This document shows positions 59,839-64,000 of a stretch of 64,000 bases of DNA, one piece after another. The notes below the pieces were generated by a model that had not been told where the DNA came from, did no database searches, and saw only the letters and a program-made list of their open reading frames with translations. Both the position numbers and the translations under genes were made by a program. The DNA lies in assembly GCF_003725545.1 (NCBI RefSeq), contig NZ_RJLN01000015.1, positions 1 through 64,000 of the forward strand, in the 5' to 3' direction. This stretch comes from Micromonospora solifontis (lineage in GTDB: Bacteria; Actinomycetota; Actinomycetes; Mycobacteriales; Micromonosporaceae). Within the stretch, counting starts at the first letter, position 1. Every line of letters begins with the position of its first letter.

Positions 59839-60489
59839 TTAGGGGAGGGTGCGGGCTAGGTGGACGGCGTCGGTGAGGGTGTCGGCTACGGGGTGGCCGG
59901 CGGCGCGGAGGCGGGCGGGGTCGGAGAGGCCGCCGGTGTAGAGGACGCAGGCGCCGCCGACCGACAGGGCCGCGTCGGCGTCGTCGAGGGAGTCGCCGAT
60001 CAACACCACCTCGCGGCCGTCGAGGCCCAGCTCGGCGAGGTGCTTCTCCAGCCACTCGGCCTTCGGCCCGCCACCCACCGCCGCCCGCAGCCCGTCGACC
60101 CGGGCGAAGTGCGGGGTCAGCCCGTACGTCCGCACCGTCGGGACCAGCTCGTCGTGGAACCACATGGAGAGCAGCGACTGGCTGCCCGGCCAGGCGGCGA
60201 TCGCGGCGGTCGCGTCCGCGGCCAGCGCGCAGCTGGTCAGCCCCGCCCGGTACGCGTCGTGGAAGATCCGGTCCAGCGCGCCGAACGCCTCCTCGTCGAT
60301 CACCCGGCCGAGCATCTCCGCGTAGTAGTCGGCGATCGGCCGGCGGAACCGGACCCGGTGCTCGTCGGCGCTGACCACCGGGCCGCCGGCGCTGGCGAAG
60401 GCGACGTTGGTGGCCCGTACCACCAGGTCGAGGTCGTCGAGGAGGGTCCCGTTCCAGTCCCACACCAGGTGGTGCCGCACAGTGGTCAT
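59839..60489 (-). CDS. HAD-superfamily hydrolase, phosphoglycolate-phosphatase-like
   Basis: 216 residues. Motif I is LVWDWNGTLLDD, with the nucleophile Asp but Asn at the D+2 position usually held by Asp. Motif III Lys lies near PKAEWLEKHLAEL, and motif IV is VVLIGDSLDDADAA. An alpha-helical cap of the HAD type I class fits the intervening residues. It probably hydrolyses a small phosphate ester. The ATG at 60489 stands 21 bases from the stop of the glutaredoxin-like gene on the same strand, so the two may be co-transcribed. Confidence 0.88.
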   Translation of the reverse strand: MTTVRHHLVWDWNGTLLDDLDLVVRATNVAFASAGGPVVSADEHRVRFRRPIADYYAEMLGRVIDEEAFGALDRIFHDAYRAGLTSCALAADATAAIAAWPGSQSLLSMWFHDELVPTVRTYGLTPHFARVDGLRAAVGGGPKAEWLEKHLAELGLDGREVVLIGDSLDDADAALSVGGACVLYTGGLSDPARLRAAGHPVADTLTDAVHLARTLP

Positions 60490-60510
60490 CGCTGCACGAT
60501 AGAGGGCGGG

Positions 60511-60768
60511 TCAGAGCTGCGGGGTGGTCAGGTCGCGCAGCAGCCGGTCCTCCTCGACCCGCCAGTAGCCGTGCTCCTTGCCGTCGAGCAGCACCACCGG
60601 CAGCCGGTCGCCGTACTCGCGTTCCAGCTCGATGTCGTCGGTCACGTCCTTCTCGAGCCAGCGGTCGCCGGTGACCGCCACCACCCGGTCGAGCGCCGCC
60701 TTCGCGTCCTCGCACAGGTGGCAGCCGGGCCGGGTGATCAGGGTGAGCCGGGCGTCACTGCTGGACAT
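60511..60768 (-). CDS. Glutaredoxin-like thiol protein (DUF836 type)
   Basis: 85 residues, thioredoxin fold with the active-site CxxC in ITRPGCHLCEDAKAAL and the cis-Pro in RLPVVLLDG. It belongs to the glutaredoxin-like DUF836 group. It likely acts in thiol-disulfide exchange in the cytoplasm. The ATG at 60768 lies 14 bp inside the end of the acyl-CoA synthetase gene, so translation is coupled. Confidence 0.9.
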   Translation of the reverse strand: MSSSDARLTLITRPGCHLCEDAKAALDRVVAVTGDRWLEKDVTDDIELEREYGDRLPVVLLDGKEHGYWRVEEDRLLRDLTTPQL

Positions 60769-62407
60769 CGGGTACCTCCGTGCGGTTCTCGGTCGGCGGC
60801 GCCGGCGCCGGCACCGGGGGCGCCGCCGGGCGGAGCTCGGTCTTGCGCACCTTGCCGATCGCCGAGTACGGCAGGCTGTCGACGAACTCGACGGCGGTCG
60901 GGCACTTGAACCGGGCCAGGTTACGCGCGCAATGGCCGAGCAGCTCCTCCGCCGTCACCGGCGGGCCGGCCGCCCGCACCACGTACGCCCGGACAGTCTC
61001 GCCGGTCCGCGGGTGCGGCACCCCCAGGACGGCCGACTCGGCCACTCCGGGATGCGCCTCCAGCACCAGTTCCACCTCGTGCGGGTAGACGTTGAAGCCG
61101 TTCACCAGGATCAGCTCGCCGAGCCGGTCGACGAGGTACAGGTTCCCGTCCTCGTCGGCGTACGCGACGTCACCGGTGGCCCACCAGCCGTCCGGGTCCG
61201 GCCCGCCCCGCCCGTCCGGCCAGTAGCCGCCGAACAGGTTGGCGCCGCGGACGACGATCTGCCCCGGGTCGGTGCCCGACGGGTCGTCGGAGAGGTCCAG
61301 CTCGTCGGCGTCCTCCTCCGCGGTCGGCACCCCGTCCCGCCACAGGTCCGCGCCGTCCGCGCCGACCAGGCGCAGCTCGACGCCGGGGAGCGGGCGGCCG
61401 ATCGAGCCCGGTCGCGGCTCCCCGTCGACCAGGGTGGAGGTGAGCACCGGCGCGGTCTCGGTGAGTCCGTACCCGACGTGCACCGGGTGCCCGGTGAGTT
61501 CGGTGAAGCGCGCCGCGACCGCCGGCGGCAGCGGGGCCGCGCCGGACACGGCGACCCGGACCGAGGCCAGCGCCGCCGCGACGTCACCCTCCGTGTCGGC
61601 CCAGGTCAGGAACATCGACGGTACGCCGACCAGCACGCTGACCCGGTGCCGGGCGATCTCGGCCAGTCCCGCGGCGCCGCCCGGCTCGTCCACCAGCACC
61701 CCGGTCGCGCCGTGGTGCACCACGGCCCCGAGCCCGGAGTTGAGCCCGTACGCGTGGAAGAGCGGCAGCGCGAGCAGCACGGTGTCGTCGGGGCCGACCA
61801 CCGGCGGTGCGATCCGGCCGACCTGCTCGTGGTTGGCGGCCAGGGCCCGGTGCGACAGCATGGCCCCCTTCGGCCGGCCCTCGGTGCCGGAGGTGTAGAG
61901 CAGGACGGCGAGGTCGTCCCCGCCGCGCGCGGGCAGCTCGCCCGGTGCGTCACCGTCGGTGACCGGCGGCGCGGTGTGTACGGCGGTCAGCGCCGGCAGC
62001 TCACCGACGGCGACCCGGTCCCGGACCTCGGGGGCGCAGACCAGCACGGCGGCCCCCGAGTCGGCCAGCACGTGCCGCAGCTCGCGGGCGGTGAAGCCCG
62101 GGTTGACCGGCACCGCCACCAGGCCGGCCCGCAGCACGGCGAGGTACGTGACCACGAAGTCCGGGGTGTTGCCGAAGCCGATCGCGACCCGCGGCGGGTG
62201 GGCGTCGCCGGGCGCCGGGGACGCCTCGGTGGCCAGCGCGCGGGCGGTGGCGGAGACCGCGGCATCCAGTTCGGACCAGGTCAGGGTGCGGTCCCGCCAG
62301 TGCAGCGCGGGGCGGTCGCCGTGGGCGACGGCCGCCCGGCGGAGCCGGTCGGCGAGGTTCGGCGCGGAGCTGTCGGCTGCGTCCTGCACGGTGGCTGAGT
62401 CTGGCAC
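60755..62407 (-). CDS. AMP-forming acyl-CoA synthetase
   Basis: 550 residues from GTG 62407. Core motifs: P-loop-like LLYTSGTEGRPKGAM, GYGLTETAPV, the adenylate-binding TGDVAY and the conserved Lys in YSAIGKVRKTELRP. Pro/Ala-rich C-terminal tail. It activates a carboxylic (probably fatty) acid with ATP and CoA. The start is uncertain: GTG 62407 or 62389, without strong ribosome site, while the frame remains open upstream to 62737 in Arg-rich sequence. It is coupled by a 14-bp overlap to the glutaredoxin-like gene. Confidence 0.9.
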   Translation of the reverse strand: MPDSATVQDAADSSAPNLADRLRRAAVAHGDRPALHWRDRTLTWSELDAAVSATARALATEASPAPGDAHPPRVAIGFGNTPDFVVTYLAVLRAGLVAVPVNPGFTARELRHVLADSGAAVLVCAPEVRDRVAVGELPALTAVHTAPPVTDGDAPGELPARGGDDLAVLLYTSGTEGRPKGAMLSHRALAANHEQVGRIAPPVVGPDDTVLLALPLFHAYGLNSGLGAVVHHGATGVLVDEPGGAAGLAEIARHRVSVLVGVPSMFLTWADTEGDVAAALASVRVAVSGAAPLPPAVAARFTELTGHPVHVGYGLTETAPVLTSTLVDGEPRPGSIGRPLPGVELRLVGADGADLWRDGVPTAEEDADELDLSDDPSGTDPGQIVVRGANLFGGYWPDGRGGPDPDGWWATGDVAYADEDGNLYLVDRLGELILVNGFNVYPHEVELVLEAHPGVAESAVLGVPHPRTGETVRAYVVRAAGPPVTAEELLGHCARNLARFKCPTAVEFVDSLPYSAIGKVRKTELRPAAPPVPAPAPPTENRTEVPDVQQ

Positions 62408-62821
62408 AGCCGCGTCCGCCGGGCCACGGTGCGACCGGGACGCGACGCCGCGACCCACGATCCTGTCGGCGGGACCGAGCGGGCCGCGCGCCGACCGTGC
62501 CGCCCATGGGAGCGTGGGTGCCACCGGCCCTCGCCGGCGTTCGCGGACAGCCGGCACCGGCCCCGCAGGACGGCCGTCGCGACACGCCGAGGGCGGCGCG
62601 GAATTCGCTCCGACCTGGACTTTCCACTCCGGACCAGGTTTCGACGGGAAAGTCAACCGCACACGACGGACAACGGGTCCGCCAGCGATGCGACGGTGCG
62701 GGAAATACTTCCGCTCTGTGTAACGGACTTGCCACACGCGGGTGACGTTGGCCCTATCATCACTCGGGTCGGCTCACCCCATTTGCCGTGAGTCGACACC
62801 CCTCAGCCCGAGGAGGCCCCC
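62408..62821. other. Divergent intergenic region upstream of the bldN-type operon
   Basis: 414 bases, with no gene recognised. The 62700-62790 stretch has a -10-like TATCAT (62755-62760) and four half-sites related to the BldD box GTGA/TCAC: GTGA 62742, TCAC 62760, TCAC 62774, GTGA 62788. BldD represses bldN in Streptomyces; its binding here is inference. The other side carries the promoter of the acyl-CoA synthetase. Confidence 0.45.
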
Positions 62822-62977
62822 GTGCCACTGAGCGCATTGGACCAGCACCTCAAGCGGACCTGCCGCCCGCCGGCACGTCCCGGAACGGCCCTGCCCGGCC
62901 GGGTCGTACCCGGTCCCGCCGCAGCCCTGCGGCGTCCGGTGCGGCCGTGCCCCGCACGGACCGGGGAGGCGCGGTGA
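62822..62977 (+). CDS. Small ORF coupled to bldN
   Basis: GTG 62822 to TGA 62977 encodes 51 residues beginning MPLSALDQHLKRTCRPPARP, basic and Pro/Ala-rich, without recognisable domain. It has the best ribosome site of the area, GAGGAGG with five bases before the start, and its stop overlaps the bldN start as GTGA. It may be a real small protein or a leader ORF that couples translation of bldN. Sequence composition alone would not support it; the ribosome site and overlap do. Confidence 0.55.
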   Translation: MPLSALDQHLKRTCRPPARPGTALPGRVVPGPAAALRRPVRPCPARTGEAR

Positions 62978-63954
62978 CCACCTTCGGCTACGCGGAACGG
63001 CCGGCCGGGGTGACCGGCCCGACCCAGCGGACCCCGGTCAACGAACGACTCGAACCGGAGACCCGCGGCTCCACCGAGAGCATGTGGAGCCTCGCCGCGG
63101 TACGGGGTGAGGGGACGCGGCGGGGCCGCAACCGCACGCACCACAACGAGGCACCGGCCCGCCCGGCGGTGCCCGGGAGCAACGCGAAGTCCGCGGCCGG
63201 CCGGCTCGGCTCGCCGTCCCGGCCGACCATGCCGGCCCAGGGCCGCCGCGGCGAGGCCCAGGCCAGCCCCGAGCCGTCCGCCGCCGAGACCGCGGTGCTG
63301 CCGGCCGTGCCGGTCGCCGACACGGCGGTCCTGCCGGCGGTGCCGGCCGCCCCGGCCACCGGCTACCCGAGCCGCCCCGACCCGTCCGACCCGGCGACCG
63401 AGGTCTGGGCGCTGGTCGAGCGGGCGCAGGCCGGCGAGGCCGAGGCGTTCGGCCTGATCTACGACCGGTACGTGGACACCGTTTTCCGGTTCGTCTACTT
63501 CCGGGTCGGCAACCGGCAACTCGCCGAGGACCTCACCTCGGACACCTTCCTCCGGGCGCTCAAGCGGATCGGCAGCTTCACCTGGCAGGGCCGCGACCTC
63601 GGCGCCTGGCTGGTCACCATCGCCCGCAACCTGGTCGCCGACCACTTCAAGTCGGGGCGCTACCGGCTTGAGGTCACCACCGGCGACGTGCTCGACGCGG
63701 ACCGGGAGGACCGGGGGCCGGAGGGCAGCCCGGAGGCGGCGGTGGTCGAGCACATCACCAACGTCGCGCTGCTGACCGCGGTCAAGCAGCTCAACCCGGA
63801 GCAGCAGGAGTGCATCGTGCTCCGCTTCCTCCAGGGCTTCTCGGTGGCCGAGACGGCCCGGGCCATGGGCAAGAACGAGGGCGCGATCAAGGCGCTGCAG
63901 TACCGCGCGGTCCGGGCCCTGGCCCGGCTCCTGCCCGACGGCTTCCAGCCCTGA
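62974..63954 (+). CDS. bldN: BldN-type ECF sigma factor with long N-terminal extension
   Basis: 326 residues from GTG 62974. The sigma-2 region starts at about residue 146 (LVERAQAGEAEAFGLIYDRYVDTVFRFVYFRVG, then EDLTSDTFLRALKRIGSFTWQGRDLGAWLVTIARNLVADHF) and is nearly the same as Streptomyces sigma-BldN. Sigma-4 ends it (LNPEQQECIVLRFLQGFSVAETARAMGKNEGAIKALQYRAVRAL). The extension before sigma-2 is longer than the 86-residue pro-sequence known for S. coelicolor BldN. It contains two near-identical AETAVLPAVP-type units. BldN controls aerial or spore development. Translation is coupled to the small ORF upstream. Confidence 0.93.
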   Translation: MTTFGYAERPAGVTGPTQRTPVNERLEPETRGSTESMWSLAAVRGEGTRRGRNRTHHNEAPARPAVPGSNAKSAAGRLGSPSRPTMPAQGRRGEAQASPEPSAAETAVLPAVPVADTAVLPAVPAAPATGYPSRPDPSDPATEVWALVERAQAGEAEAFGLIYDRYVDTVFRFVYFRVGNRQLAEDLTSDTFLRALKRIGSFTWQGRDLGAWLVTIARNLVADHFKSGRYRLEVTTGDVLDADREDRGPEGSPEAAVVEHITNVALLTAVKQLNPEQQECIVLRFLQGFSVAETARAMGKNEGAIKALQYRAVRALARLLPDGFQP

Positions 63955-63969
63955 TCCCCACGCTTCCCA

Positions 63970-63994
63970 CGCGCCCGGCGACCCGCCGGGCGCG
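63970..63994 (+). terminator. Hairpin after bldN
   Basis: CGCGCCCGGC (63970-63979) pairs with 63985-63994 around gaccc, 15 bases after the bldN stop. The window ends before any possible U-tract or next gene, so termination is inferred. Confidence 0.5.
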
Positions 63995-64000
63995 GGTGCG

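Noticed and set aside
62408..62737. Extension of the acyl-CoA synthetase start to 62737
   Set aside because: The extra sequence is Arg/Pro-rich and not seen at the N-terminus of this enzyme family; it would cover the bldN promoter region.
1..64000. CRISPR array, tRNA, rRNA, prophage or transposase genes
   Set aside because: None was recognised. The only regularly spaced array is the 14-bp tandem repeat at 59681, which lacks spacers.

Overview
The window looks like chromosome of a high-GC actinomycete, most probably Micromonospora or a close relative in the Micromonosporaceae. This is inferred from the uniformly very high GC content, GTG starts with 4-bp ATGA/GTGA overlaps, a rex-hemA-hemC-hemD-hemB operon, a BldN-type sigma factor, a CobA-HemD fusion, and several families of dispersed intergenic palindromes. 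No rRNA, tRNA, CRISPR array, insertion sequence, phage block or biosynthetic gene cluster was seen.

Layout. 1-2.7 kb: a SARP-type regulator cut by the window edge, a lipoprotein and an SDR oxidoreductase. 2.8-7.6 kb: a five-gene branched-chain-amino-acid-type ABC importer (livK-G-F-H-M, minus strand) in which four genes overlap by 4 bp. 7.9-11 kb: a DivIVA-like protein, a GntR DNA-binding-only regulator and a TrkH/TrkA potassium uptake pair. 11-15.4 kb: a Ser/Thr kinase with a CBM2-like extracellular domain, a membrane-fused spermidine-synthase-like protein and a coiled-coil M15-like wall protein. 15.9-20 kb: a translationally coupled signalling operon (receiver-PP2C phosphatase, CHASE3-type histidine kinase, stand-alone receiver, inositol-monophosphatase family enzyme). 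20-27.3 kb: a membrane M28 peptidase, an NB-ARC/TPR protein lacking its P-loop, small membrane proteins, and Smr and TPR proteins. 27.3-31.3 kb: a ROK kinase, an ABC-F ATPase, a small DUF and a BON-methyltransferase fusion. 31.3-38.1 kb: an arabinan-type locus with a divergent LacI repressor, GH51, an ABC sugar importer without its ATPase, and a GH43 lipoprotein. 38.2-41.6 kb: a 5'-truncated amino-acid permease, a secreted GH10-like hydrolase and a phospholipase A2 gene broken by one amber codon. 41.7-51.2 kb: a cyclase/NB-ARC regulator, FmdB zinc ribbon, lytic transglycosylase, tandem GNAT, large secreted ExeM-type nuclease and an XRE regulator. 51.5-57.4 kb: the heme operon with its redox sensor Rex and a recognisable Rex operator. 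57.6-64 kb: a two-component pair, HAD hydrolase, glutaredoxin-like protein, acyl-CoA synthetase, and a bldN-type sigma gene preceded by a coupled small ORF.

How it fits together. The arabinose locus forms a complete sense-degrade-import unit apart from the shared ATPase. The Rex operator couples tetrapyrrole synthesis to NADH/NAD+ status. The 15.9-20 kb operon reads as a phosphorelay feeding a partner-switch phosphatase. The most notable observations are five families of intergenic palindromes (two with copies at both ends of the window), the P-loop-less NB-ARC protein, the BON-methyltransferase gene with three ACATGT-type palindromes spaced exactly 16 bp apart, the duplicated GntR leader with a 9-codon ORF, the small ORF coupled to bldN, and two decaying genes (permease, phospholipase). 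I found no clear novel multi-gene system; the candidates are listed with their limits.
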